36,275 nucleotides of DNA, from the NCBI GenBank assembly GCA_009711805.1, contig VEMX01000073.1, positions 1 through 36,275 on the forward strand, written 5' to 3'. This document shows, one piece after another, positions 16,921-24,967 of this stretch. The position numbers and the translations under genes are program-made. How positions within the stretch are numbered: position 1 is the first letter of the stretch; each line of letters opens with the position of its first letter. Source of the DNA: Balneolaceae bacterium. GTDB taxonomy: Bacteria > Bacteroidota > Rhodothermia > Balneolales > Balneolaceae. The notes beneath the pieces are model-generated. The model was not told the origin of the DNA. It saw only the letters and a list, made by a program, of their open reading frames with translations, and searched no databases.

Positions 16921-19830
16921 ATGTCGTCTAAAAGACCAAAACCTTTATTTAAAGTAGCTTCGGAATTTAATGTAGCTACACAATCTATTGTGGATACACT
17001 CCAGGAAAATGGGTTCGAAGCCGCAAACAAGCCTAACTTTAAGGTGACACCAGAAATGTATGGTGCCCTGGAAGCTATCTATGGGGAAGATAAAGCTAAA
17101 AGCGAGGATCATGTAAAAGCGCGCGAGGAGTATGAAAGTCGCCGCAATCAGATGATGAACCAGCGTAACGAAAGTGTTACCCTCGATAACGTTTTGGAGC
17201 CTTTAGATGAAGCCCCCGACCTTGAACCTGAAGATGAGGACGAATCAGATGCTATTGGTGGATTGGAACCGCTCGAGCTTGAACCTGAAGAGGAACAGCA
17301 AGAAGAGCTAGAAGATACCGCTGATGTTGAAGAAGAAGTAGCCGAAGATGACGACGAAACTACTGACGAAGAGCCTGCAGAAGAGGAAGAAGAAAAAGAG
17401 GAAGAACCCGCCGTAGAAGAAGCCGATGATGAGGATGAGGATACGGAAGAATCGGAAGAGCCTGCAGAAGAAATAGCTGCAGAAGAACCTGCTGAAGAGA
17501 AAGCCGACGAAGATACTGAAGAAGATGCAGATGAAGACTCTGAGGAGGAAGAAGAATCGGATGAGGAAGATGAAGAAGAGGATGACGACGAAGAGGAAAC
17601 TGAAGCCGATACTCCTTCTGAAGACCAGGATTCCGATGACAAGAAAAAGGAAAAAGAAACTGAAGATGAAGACGAAGAAGAGGATGAGGATGAGGATGAG
17701 GAAGTCATCCGGGGTAGTGCAAGCAAGCTGAAAGGAACCAAAGTACTGGGGAAAGCGGCCTTCACCAGTGATATTGCCTCCAAGAAAAAACGTCGTAAGA
17801 AAAGAAAGCGTCGCAAAGACCGGGATGATGATTCCAAGGATAAGAAGTCCAAGGACAAAAAGAAGAGTAAAAAGAAGACAAGAAAGAAGAAAAAGCGTCG
17901 TACCGATGTTGATGAAAACGATGTAGATAAGATGATGAGAGAGACGATGCGCCGTATGCAATCGTCTAAAACTGTTGGTAGTAAACGCCAGAAACGCCGC
18001 CGTAAGCGAAAAGAAGAACGCGAAGAGGAAATACAACAGCAGGCAGAAATGCAAGAACTCGAGTCTCAGGTTGTAGAGACAACCGAGTTTATCACTGCTA
18101 ATGAACTGGCTGATCTCCTGGATGTAGGTGTTAATGATATTATTTCGGTATGTATGAGTATTGGATTGATGATCACCATCAATCAGCGACTGGATGCCGG
18201 TACTATAGAGCTGGTAGCAGAAGAATATGATAAAGAAGTAGAGTTCATCGATGCAGAAGAGATGGACGAAGAACTTGAGATTGAAGAAGATAACGAAGAA
18301 GATCTTGAACCCCGCGCACCTATTATTACCGTAATGGGGCATGTTGATCACGGTAAAACTTCACTACTTGATTACATCCGTAAAGCAAAAGTAGCTGCCG
18401 GCGAGGCTGGTGGTATTACCCAGCACGTGGGTGCATACGAAGTGGTGTACAACGAAAGTAAAATCACCTTCCTTGATACACCGGGTCACGAGGCTTTTAC
18501 AGCCATGCGTTCTCGCGGTGCCCAGGCTACCGATATTGTAATTCTTGTAGTAGCAGCTGATGACTCAGTGATGCCTCAGACTATAGAGGCAATCAATCAC
18601 GCCAAAGCAGCAGGTGTACCTATTGTTGTTGCTATCAACAAGATGGATAAGCCGGGAATTAACCCCGACAAGATCAAGCAACAGCTTTCTGAACATGATG
18701 TGATTGTTGAGGAATGGGGAGGAAAAACCCAGTATGCTGAAGTATCCGCCCATACCGGCCTTGGTATTGACGACCTGCTTGAAAAGGTATTGATAGAAGC
18801 TGAATTACTTGAACTGAAAGCTAATCCAGCCCGCCGCGCCGATGGTGTGGTACTTGAAGCTCGCCTTGATAAAGGAAAAGGTATTGTTTCGAACATCCTG
18901 GTACAGGGTGGAACATTGAAAGTGGGAGATCCATTTGTAGCCGGTCCTTGTTTTGGACGAGTTCGCGCAATGGAAGATGACCACGGCAAAAGAGTGGATG
19001 CCGCAGGCCCCTCAACACCGGTACAGCTTACCGGTTTTGATGAGATGCCACAGGCCGGGGATAAACTAATTGTAGCTGAAGATGAAAAAATAGCGAAAGA
19101 AGTTGCTAACGAACGTCAGCAGATACGACGTGAGCAGGCGATACGAAGTACCAAGCACATGACACTGGATGATATCTCCCGCCGTCTGGCGTTAGGAGAG
19201 GTATCAGAACTCAATATTATTATTAAAGCCGATGTGGATGGTTCTATAGAGGCGCTTTCCGGATCACTGCAGAAATTGGGTACGGATGAAGTAGCAGTGA
19301 ATATAATTCATACGGGAGCTGGAGCTATTTCAGAATCCGATGTATTGCTTGCATCCGCCTCAGATGCGATTATTATCGGTTTCCAGGTACGTCCAACTGC
19401 ACAGGCCCGGGGACTTGCCGAAGCAGAAGAAATTGACGTCCGCCTCTTCAGTGTTATTTATGATGCTGTAGATGAAGTCCGAGATGCACTTGAAGGGTTG
19501 CTCTCGCCAGCACTCAAAGAACAGCTTGTGGGTGTTGTGGAAGTCCGGGAAATCTTCAAAGTATCTAAGGTGGGAACCATTGCCGGTTGTTATGTAACGG
19601 AAGGCAAGATAGAGAGAAATAACCCCATCCGCGTAGTTCGTGATGGTGTAGTTATTTACGATGGAGAGATTGATGCCCTGAAGCGTTTTAAAGATGACGT
19701 GAAAGAAGTAAACACTGGTTACGAATGCGGTATCAGCATAAAGAATTACAATGATATTAAAGTTGGCGACCAGTTTGAAAGTTACAAGATAACAGAAGAG
19801 AAGCGTACGCTGGAAGATTCAGCAGGTTAA
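16921..19830 (+). CDS. infB: Translation initiation factor IF-2
   Basis: A 969-residue IF2, the GTPase that brings fMet-tRNA to the 30S subunit and promotes subunit joining. The order is an N-terminal IF2_N-like domain (about 1-60), an extremely acidic region (95-262), a Lys/Arg-rich block (about 288-327, and again 350-365), a second IF2_N-type domain (about 385-440, [20 protein letters not shown]), the G domain with GHVDHGKT from residue 473 and [12 protein letters not shown], then domains II, III and IV (fMet-tRNA binding, QFESYKI near the end). The catalytic core is complete. The acidic-to-basic polyampholyte linker is much longer and more charged than usual. The region is a single open frame without frameshift. 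Confidence 0.96.
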   Translation: MSSKRPKPLFKVASEFNVATQSIVDTLQENGFEAANKPNFKVTPEMYGALEAIYGEDKAKSEDHVKAREEYESRRNQMMNQRNESVTLDNVLEPLDEAPDLEPEDEDESDAIGGLEPLELEPEEEQQEELEDTADVEEEVAEDDDETTDEEPAEEEEEKEEEPAVEEADDEDEDTEESEEPAEEIAAEEPAEEKADEDTEEDADEDSEEEEESDEEDEEEDDDEEETEADTPSEDQDSDDKKKEKETEDEDEEEDEDEDEEVIRGSASKLKGTKVLGKAAFTSDIASKKKRRKKRKRRKDRDDDSKDKKSKDKKKSKKKTRKKKKRRTDVDENDVDKMMRETMRRMQSSKTVGSKRQKRRRKRKEEREEEIQQQAEMQELESQVVETTEFITANELADLLDVGVNDIISVCMSIGLMITINQRLDAGTIELVAEEYDKEVEFIDAEEMDEELEIEEDNEEDLEPRAPIITVMGHVDHGKTSLLDYIRKAKVAAGEAGGITQHVGAYEVVYNESKITFLDTPGHEAFTAMRSRGAQATDIVILVVAADDSVMPQTIEAINHAKAAGVPIVVAINKMDKPGINPDKIKQQLSEHDVIVEEWGGKTQYAEVSAHTGLGIDDLLEKVLIEAELLELKANPARRADGVVLEARLDKGKGIVSNILVQGGTLKVGDPFVAGPCFGRVRAMEDDHGKRVDAAGPSTPVQLTGFDEMPQAGDKLIVAEDEKIAKEVANERQQIRREQAIRSTKHMTLDDISRRLALGEVSELNIIIKADVDGSIEALSGSLQKLGTDEVAVNIIHTGAGAISESDVLLASASDAIIIGFQVRPTAQARGLAEAEEIDVRLFSVIYDAVDEVRDALEGLLSPALKEQLVGVVEVREIFKVSKVGTIAGCYVTEGKIERNNPIRVVRDGVVIYDGEIDALKRFKDDVKEVNTGYECGISIKNYNDIKVGDQFESYKITEEKRTLEDSAG

Positions 19831-19848
19831 TTTTTAGCTAACAACATT

Positions 19849-20220
19849 ATGAGTTTCAGACCAAAGCGCCTCGCCGAGGTAGTAAAGCGTGACCTGGGTA
19901 GCATAATTCAAAAAGATTATCAGCCGGAAGGTACTTTCGTTACCGTAACAAAAGTAACGATGACCCCCGACCTGATGATTGCAAAGGTGTACCTGAGTGT
20001 ATTCTCTCCCGGACGCGATGATAAGGCGGTGTACGAATACATTGATGATCACATTCAGGAAATTCGGTACAAGCTTGCCTCTAAAATAAGAAACCAGGTT
20101 CGAAAAATACCGGAACTTCATTTCTACGTTGATAAATCAGCTGAGTACATCGACAAAATGGAACGATTGCTTGATGATGTAGATATTCCGGAAAAAGATT
20201 CAGACAACGAAGAAGGGTAG
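19849..20220 (+). CDS. rbfA: 30S ribosome-binding factor RbfA
   Basis: A 123-residue KH-fold protein that helps maturation of the 16S rRNA 5' end and 30S assembly, including during cold stress. The family pattern is clear: RPKRLAEVVKRDLGSIIQKDY, then VTMTPDLMIAKVYLSVFSP, and VRKIPELHFYVDKSAEYIDKMERLL at the C terminus. A short acidic tail follows. It starts 18 nt after infB and ends 2 nt before truB. Confidence 0.94.
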   Translation: MSFRPKRLAEVVKRDLGSIIQKDYQPEGTFVTVTKVTMTPDLMIAKVYLSVFSPGRDDKAVYEYIDDHIQEIRYKLASKIRNQVRKIPELHFYVDKSAEYIDKMERLLDDVDIPEKDSDNEEG

Positions 20221-20222
20221 TC

Positions 20223-20960
20223 ATGGCGATTGCTATACCTTTGGATGAACTGCCTGTATACTCCAAAGAAAACCCGCCTCAACCAGATATTGACTTTTCT
20301 GCAGGTGCTGCCTTTTTACTAAATAAGCCCAAAGGCTGGAGCAGTTTTGATGTAGTAAAGTTTGTACGCCGAAGAGTCAAGGTTAAGAAGGTTGGGCATG
20401 CAGGTACTCTTGATCCTATGGCAACCGGCTTGCTGATCGTTTGTTGCGGGAAAGCAACCAAATCTATCTCTCAGTTTCAGGAACTTTATAAAGAATATAT
20501 AGGTGAAATAACTCTTGGCGGCTTTACCCCAAGTTATGATGCTGAAACGGATATCACCGAAACAGGGCCTACTGAACATATCACCCGGAAATTGATTCAG
20601 CAAAAACTGGAGGAACATTTTTCCGGAGAAATACATCAGGTGCCTCCTATGTATTCAGCTCTTAAAAGGGGCGGAAAAAAGCTATATGAGTTAGCCCGAA
20701 AGGGAGAAACCGTGGTTCGGCCTCCACGTGCGGTTATTATCTATGAAAGTGAAATAATGAGGTTCAACTTGCCCAAAGTAACTCTTCGTATTAAGTGCAG
20801 CAAAGGAACCTACATTCGATCTATAGCGCACGATCTCGGGGAAACCCTGGGGACCAAAGGATTTTTAAGTGCACTTGAACGAACGTATATTGGCGAATAT
20901 GCTTCTGAACAGGCATTACATCCCCATAAATTTGGAGATTCTTTATTAGACAATGGCTGA
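20223..20960 (+). CDS. truB: tRNA pseudouridine synthase B (Psi55)
   Basis: A 245-residue pseudouridine synthase that modifies U55 in the T loop of tRNAs. The catalytic aspartate is D64 in HAGTLDPMATGLLIV. KPKGWSSFDVV precedes it, and the CSKGTYIRSIAHDLGE block follows near the C terminus, as in TruB. There is an N-terminal extension of about 30 residues before LNKPKGW, and the protein lacks a clear PUA domain, as in many bacterial TruB proteins of this size. The end overlaps ribF by 8 nt. Confidence 0.94.
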   Translation: MAIAIPLDELPVYSKENPPQPDIDFSAGAAFLLNKPKGWSSFDVVKFVRRRVKVKKVGHAGTLDPMATGLLIVCCGKATKSISQFQELYKEYIGEITLGGFTPSYDAETDITETGPTEHITRKLIQQKLEEHFSGEIHQVPPMYSALKRGGKKLYELARKGETVVRPPRAVIIYESEIMRFNLPKVTLRIKCSKGTYIRSIAHDLGETLGTKGFLSALERTYIGEYASEQALHPHKFGDSLLDNG

Positions 20961-21882
20961 GCTGGTTCACCTTAACAATGTAGAAAGAGCCCATAATACC
21001 GTACTAACCGTTGGTACTTTTGATGGGGTTCACATAGGACATAAAGCCCTTATTGAAGCCGTGGTTTCGAAGGCAAAACAACGGGATGCCCGAAGCCTGG
21101 TCGTTACTTTTGATCCACATCCAAGAAATATCATTAACCCTGGAAAAGAGGGAATTAAGTTGTTAACCACCCTTGAAGAGCGTTCAGAAATAATGAAGAT
21201 TTTTGGGATCGATGTATTGTTGGTAATCCCTTTTGACCGTGATTTTTCATTACTCAGCTCCGAAGAGTTTATCCGGAAAATAATTTATGAAAAGATTGGG
21301 GTTTCTGAGTTTGTCATTGGCTATGATCATCACTTTGGCAGGGATCGGGAAGGCACAATAGAAACTATTAAACAACTGGGAAGTGAGTTGGATTTTGATT
21401 CCTATGTAGTTTCAAAAAAAGAGATGGGGCATACAACCGTAAGCAGTACGGTTATAAGGAATACCTTGTCGGAGGAGGGGGATGTCAGAAAAGCCGCAGA
21501 ATTTCTTGGGAGAGATTATATATTGAATGGGATGGTTGCTCATGGCGAAGAGAGAGGCCGTAAAATCGGATTTCCCACAGCCAATATAGAACCGGAACAC
21601 CAGCATAAAGTGATTCCTAAAAATGGGGTATACGCTGTACATGCACGGGTAGATGAGCAGTGGTATGGGGGAATGATGAATATTGGAGTAAGACCCACTT
21701 TTGACGGCCATAAGAAAACGCTGGAAGTCCATATGTTTGATTTTGACCAAGAGATATATGGTAAGAAAATACAGATCCGGTTTCGGGACCGCATAAGGGA
21801 TGAGAAGAAGTTTGAGGGAGTGGAGGCTTTAATTACTCAGCTGAAAGCCGATAAACAAAGAAGTCTGGAAATCCTCAGTTAA
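20953..21882 (+). CDS. ribF: Bifunctional riboflavin kinase / FAD synthetase
   Basis: A 309-residue bifunctional enzyme that phosphorylates riboflavin to FMN and adenylates FMN to FAD. The N-terminal nucleotidyltransferase domain has GTFDGVHIGH (HIGH at 27-30) and VIGYDHHFGRDREG. The C-terminal kinase domain has GRKIGFPTANI and GMMNIGVRPTF. It is the last gene of the rimP operon; its start lies within truB, consistent with coupled translation. No FMN riboswitch is present. No strong terminator is visible in the short gap to the convergent gene downstream. Confidence 0.95.
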   Translation: MAELVHLNNVERAHNTVLTVGTFDGVHIGHKALIEAVVSKAKQRDARSLVVTFDPHPRNIINPGKEGIKLLTTLEERSEIMKIFGIDVLLVIPFDRDFSLLSSEEFIRKIIYEKIGVSEFVIGYDHHFGRDREGTIETIKQLGSELDFDSYVVSKKEMGHTTVSSTVIRNTLSEEGDVRKAAEFLGRDYILNGMVAHGEERGRKIGFPTANIEPEHQHKVIPKNGVYAVHARVDEQWYGGMMNIGVRPTFDGHKKTLEVHMFDFDQEIYGKKIQIRFRDRIRDEKKFEGVEALITQLKADKQRSLEILS

Positions 21883-21924
21883 TACCGTTTTTATTGTATA
21901 GCAGCTATAAGGTATGCATCGTGA

Positions 21925-22482
21925 TTAATCCATTCGTGCATTAAATGCTTGTTCGCTTTTTTTAATGTGATTTATTTTCCGGATCCAGTTCTTTGTCGAT
22001 AGATAAATTAAGACAATCATCCCAATCAGTAAACCCAAAAGGAGTAGCATTTTTGTTTGGGTGAAATGTATGCCAAAAGTAAAAAAGAGAATGATAGAGC
22101 TTCCAAATAGCACAGACGTACTTATTGAGAAGAGGGCTATTCGCTTTAGATTCAAATGAAAATGCTTCAGGGAGTTTCTCAGGTTATCCCCTGATACAGG
22201 GTTATACAAAACCAACAGACTGATACAGTCTCCTATAATAAACAGACAAGCCGATGTTATTACAAGGTAGTTGAGCCAAACGGCTTTGGCAAGACCATCA
22301 AAAATATCGTTATAGATAAACAGGAAGCCAATGAGCAACAAACACTCTATGAGAAGTTTTATCCTGATCCACTTAAGTTTGGGGTGATTGCGGGTTTTGG
22401 TCATAAGTAAAATGTCATTAGTGCTGAGTTTTTGATCAGCTGCAGGTACATCCCAATTCGATTTCATTTCTTCTAAATTCAT
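21925..22482 (-). CDS. Four-TM membrane protein, possible regulator of the adjacent ECF sigma factor
   Basis: A 185-residue protein with a short polar N terminus (about 1-35) that has the pattern NLEEMKSNWDVPAADQKLS, then four predicted membrane segments at about 41-57, 69-93, 114-137 and 144-162, and a short basic C-terminal tail. No family was recognised with certainty. Its start is 4 nt after the stop of an ECF sigma factor gene on the same strand, the usual place for an anti-sigma factor. That role is inferred from position; no zinc-type anti-sigma motif (HxxxCxxC) is present. Confidence 0.6.
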   Translation of the reverse strand: MNLEEMKSNWDVPAADQKLSTNDILLMTKTRNHPKLKWIRIKLLIECLLLIGFLFIYNDIFDGLAKAVWLNYLVITSACLFIIGDCISLLVLYNPVSGDNLRNSLKHFHLNLKRIALFSISTSVLFGSSIILFFTFGIHFTQTKMLLLLGLLIGMIVLIYLSTKNWIRKINHIKKSEQAFNARMD

Positions 22483-22486
22483 AATA

Positions 22487-22957
22487 TTAAGCTAATCTTT
22501 TTTTGAGTTTTGTTTTGATGCGGTTAAGCCTTACACCTACATAATTCTCACTAATACCTGTGATGTTGGCAATTTCTTTGTAGGAGAAATCATCAAGATA
22601 AAGTGCTATGATCGCTCTTTCAGCAGAGCTTAACTTCCGGAGTTCTGTAAACATTTTCTCCTTCTTATCCGACTGTTCTTTCTTGGAAATGGTATAAGCA
22701 CCTTCCGGTAGGTTTTCTTTTAGATCGATAGGCACCTTTTGCTTTCTGAACACAGCTATAGCCGTGTTCAGGGCAATGCGGTACATCCAGGTACTCACTT
22801 TGGCTTCGTTCCTGAAAGCGGAGTACGCTTTCCAAAGCTGCAATACAATATCCTGGAACAGATCTTTCTGATCCTCTGGTGTATCTCTGTACATCTGGCA
22901 TACTTTATGAATGATATGTTGGTGATCATCAACCATTTTTAAGAAAGCTTTTTCCAT
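22487..22957 (-). CDS. ECF-type RNA polymerase sigma factor
   Basis: A 156-residue sigma-70 family member of the extracytoplasmic-function class. Region 2 is seen in DQKDLFQDIVLQLWKAYSAF followed by STWMYRIALNTAI (DNA melting and -10 recognition). Region 4 is seen in LSSAERAIIALYLDDFSYKEIA followed by TGISENYVGVRLNRIKTKL (helix-turn-helix for -35 recognition). Region 3 is absent, as expected for ECF factors. It lies in a leftward operon: 4 nt after a serine hydrolase gene and 4 nt before a membrane protein gene. The operon's own upstream gap has a GAACTT sequence that could be an autoregulated promoter. Confidence 0.93.
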   Translation of the reverse strand: MEKAFLKMVDDHQHIIHKVCQMYRDTPEDQKDLFQDIVLQLWKAYSAFRNEAKVSTWMYRIALNTAIAVFRKQKVPIDLKENLPEGAYTISKKEQSDKKEKMFTELRKLSSAERAIIALYLDDFSYKEIANITGISENYVGVRLNRIKTKLKKRLA

Positions 22958-22961
22958 ATAC

Positions 22962-24353
22962 CTACAGTTTTCTAAATTGAAACTTTCTTCCCATTCTTTC
23001 TCCTGTCAAACCAGATATTTCTCCATCTTTGATTTTAAAAGACAATTCAATTTCAACTTTTTTCCCAAAAAAGAGATGGTTACCCTTTGGGTATATCCGA
23101 AAAGGAGGGTTAGCTGCCAGCCGAGCAAACAGTTGTCCATTTTTTTTAATAATGCTAAGTTTCATTCTGCCCGAAGGTGATTCATAATTGCCTGTGTACA
23201 AGCTTAAATCATTTAAACCAGAGGCTATGCTTCGTTCACGTTTAGGCATGGTAAACGGTTTCCCAAACAGGATGTATTCTAAATCTGTAGCTATAGATTC
23301 TACTGGAAGTGTAGAACGGTTACTAAGCAATATAATACTTAACCGCTCTTCCGGGTAATATGACGTATGGGAAGAATATCCCCATGTACCACCTCCATGA
23401 TAGTACTTTAGGGGTTTCTCTTGCCGTATAAACCACCCAAGGCCATATCTTCTTCCTTTCTTGTCGACGAGTGGATGCGAGGTAAAAATGGCTTTGATCG
23501 TTTGCTTAGAAATAAGATCTCCGGACATAAGCTGTAGATTCCATTTCAACAAATCCTCAGCCGTTGAATACATATCACCTGCACCTTTTAACATGGAATA
23601 GTTACGGTAGGGGGGCGTTACTACGCTGTCATCAGAAACAAGGTGATAACCAGGTACCAAGCCAGGCACAATGTGTAATGAATTGGCGACTCCTGTCGTG
23701 TTCATGCCAGCTGGAAGGAACAACTCATTATGTAATACCTGTTTTAAATCCTGTTGATATACATTTTCCAATATTGTTGCCAGTAGATAGTAACCGATGC
23801 TGGAATAGTGCATTTTGGATCCGGGAGGAGCAATCAAAGATAGCTTGTTGATTTCATTCATGATCTGATCATGCGTTAATTGCAGTTTCGATTTTATTGT
23901 CCAATAATCTTCTATCCCTTCATTATGCGGAAGGCCTGAAGTGTGCGTGAGCAGCTGGTAGATGGTAATTTCTTCAAAAGTATCCGGAAGGTTCTTAATA
24001 TACCGGACGGCTTTATCATCAAAACTAATCTTTTTCTGTCTTTCTGCTATAGCCGCTAAAGTTCCTGTAAAGGTTTTAGAAATGGATGCTATTCGGTATT
24101 TCTTTCCATTTATGAGCTTCAGGTTATGTTCCACGGAAGCCATACCAACCGATCTTTGAAAAATAATATCGGTGCCTTTAGCCACCAACACCTCTCCATG
24201 AAACCCTTTCTTTTGATGGATGATATTTAGGTAAGTAGACAATTTGTTTTTAAGTAAAGCCGGACGAGGTTCGGATTGGGCTTTAACAGAAGGGCCAAAA
24301 CTAAAAAGAAATGATAACAGAATCAGAATTCTAAAAGGATACATAAACAACAA
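22962..24353 (-). CDS. Beta-lactamase-fold serine hydrolase (class C / PBP-like family)
   Basis: A 463-residue secreted or periplasmic hydrolase of the Beta-lactamase (PF00144) family. A signal peptide covers about residues 1-25, ending in VKAQ. The nucleophile motif SISK has S90 and K93; the second motif is YSS near residue 168, and HGGGTWGY replaces KTG as in many family esterases and D-amino peptidases. A C-terminal domain (about 370-463) has the LYTGNYESPSGRMKLSI pattern often found in this family. It could be a peptidase, esterase or cell-wall enzyme; true beta-lactamase activity is not implied. It is the first gene of an operon with an ECF sigma factor, so an envelope or cell-wall stress link is possible. 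Confidence 0.88.
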   Translation of the reverse strand: MLFMYPFRILILLSFLFSFGPSVKAQSEPRPALLKNKLSTYLNIIHQKKGFHGEVLVAKGTDIIFQRSVGMASVEHNLKLINGKKYRIASISKTFTGTLAAIAERQKKISFDDKAVRYIKNLPDTFEEITIYQLLTHTSGLPHNEGIEDYWTIKSKLQLTHDQIMNEINKLSLIAPPGSKMHYSSIGYYLLATILENVYQQDLKQVLHNELFLPAGMNTTGVANSLHIVPGLVPGYHLVSDDSVVTPPYRNYSMLKGAGDMYSTAEDLLKWNLQLMSGDLISKQTIKAIFTSHPLVDKKGRRYGLGWFIRQEKPLKYYHGGGTWGYSSHTSYYPEERLSIILLSNRSTLPVESIATDLEYILFGKPFTMPKRERSIASGLNDLSLYTGNYESPSGRMKLSIIKKNGQLFARLAANPPFRIYPKGNHLFFGKKVEIELSFKIKDGEISGLTGERMGRKFQFRKL

Positions 24354-24366
24354 TGATTAGGTTTAT

Positions 24367-24393
24367 TTCCCTATAGGTTGTTTTTGGAAGTTC
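24367..24393 (-). promoter_or_regulatory. Candidate ECF-type promoter of the hydrolase-sigma operon
   Basis: On the minus strand, GAACTT (24388-24393 on the plus strand) is followed about 13-16 nt later by CCTATAGGG, then by the hydrolase start some 15 nt further on. GAAC-type -35 elements are typical of ECF promoters, so this may be autoregulated by the sigma factor in the operon. The spacing would leave a very short leader, so the call is weak. Confidence 0.25.
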
Positions 24394-24499
24394 AAAACTT
24401 ACACATGTCACTATTTTTTTTGCAAAGGAGAATAAAATTTAAATCAAACAGATACCCCGACGGCTCTGTCTGGGAGTAGTTTATTATACTCATTTTATA

Positions 24500-24709
24500 T
24501 CAACAACAGTTTTGTTCTTGTTGAATGGGAGGGCAAGGGGTATCACCGTAGGAGCAAAACACGCAACAATCACCTTGGTTTGGTTTTAGCATTTCATCAC
24601 AATTGGGACATTGCCAAAAGAATTGGCAGGAATCCGTAGGCATGGTTTCAGTGGATTCATGCCCGCAGTTGGGACATGTTATGATTGATTCTAAGGTTAC
24701 GGTACTCAT
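24500..24709 (-). CDS. GDCCVxC-domain small cysteine-rich protein
   Basis: A 69-residue protein with eleven cysteines (12, 15, 28, 34, 37, 48, 49, 52, 59, 68, 69). CPNCG and CPNCD are zinc-ribbon knuckles, and GDCCVFCSYGDTPCPP is the signature of the GDCCVxC-domain (seleno)protein family. In some members one cysteine is a selenocysteine; here all are TGC/TGT codons and no in-frame TGA is seen. The family often occurs near metal resistance genes, but no such genes are in the window. A function in metal handling or redox is inference. It is transcribed alone, with a possible -7 element about 90 nt upstream. Confidence 0.8.
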   Translation of the reverse strand: MSTVTLESIITCPNCGHESTETMPTDSCQFFWQCPNCDEMLKPNQGDCCVFCSYGDTPCPPIQQEQNCC

Positions 24710-24796
24710 TTTTTAAGGGAGTGTAATCTAAACTCTGTCTGATTATTTGTTAGGTGTTGTCGGGTGCTCGGGTTAGGGCCAACGGCAACCGATCTC

Positions 24797-24804
24797 CAAA
24801 TTTA
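24797..24804 (-). promoter_or_regulatory. Possible -7 element for the GDCCVxC gene
   Basis: On the minus strand this reads TAAATTTG, an exact TAnnTTTG match, about 90 nt before the start codon. No TTG is visible at the -33 position, so confidence is low. Confidence 0.3.
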
Positions 24805-24840
24805 ATCGCTAGCTGCGGAATGCTCCATTAAGGTTCTGCC

Positions 24841-24896
24841 TCACACTTATATTTTTATCTCGTTCATATCCTCATAAAAAGTGTGAATAAAATTCA
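24841..24896 (-). terminator. Inverted repeats downstream of the histidine kinase gene
   Basis: TCACACTT (24841-24848) pairs with AAGTGTGA (24879-24886), and overlapping it GTGAA (24882-24886) pairs with TTCAC (24892-24896). Read on the minus strand, the second hairpin is followed by ACTTTTTAT, giving a weak, AT-rich terminator shape about 70 nt after the kinase stop. The two structures are mutually exclusive. Confidence 0.35.
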
Positions 24897-24967
24897 CGAA
24901 TCCTTAATGAATGAGGAATCCAATTCTCACACAAATCAATATAGAACCTTTTTTTATGAGTATGACA

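Noticed and set aside
17148-17858. Minus-strand frame of 236 codons, almost all serine
   Set aside because: It is the reverse reading of the Glu/Asp-rich IF2 linker (GAA/GAT codons read as TTC/ATC or TCT/TCA); infB is certain on the plus strand.
17308-18351. Minus-strand frame of 347 codons rich in Phe, Leu and Ile
   Set aside because: Also an antisense shadow of the infB low-complexity region. The apparent membrane segments come from reversed acidic and lysine codons.
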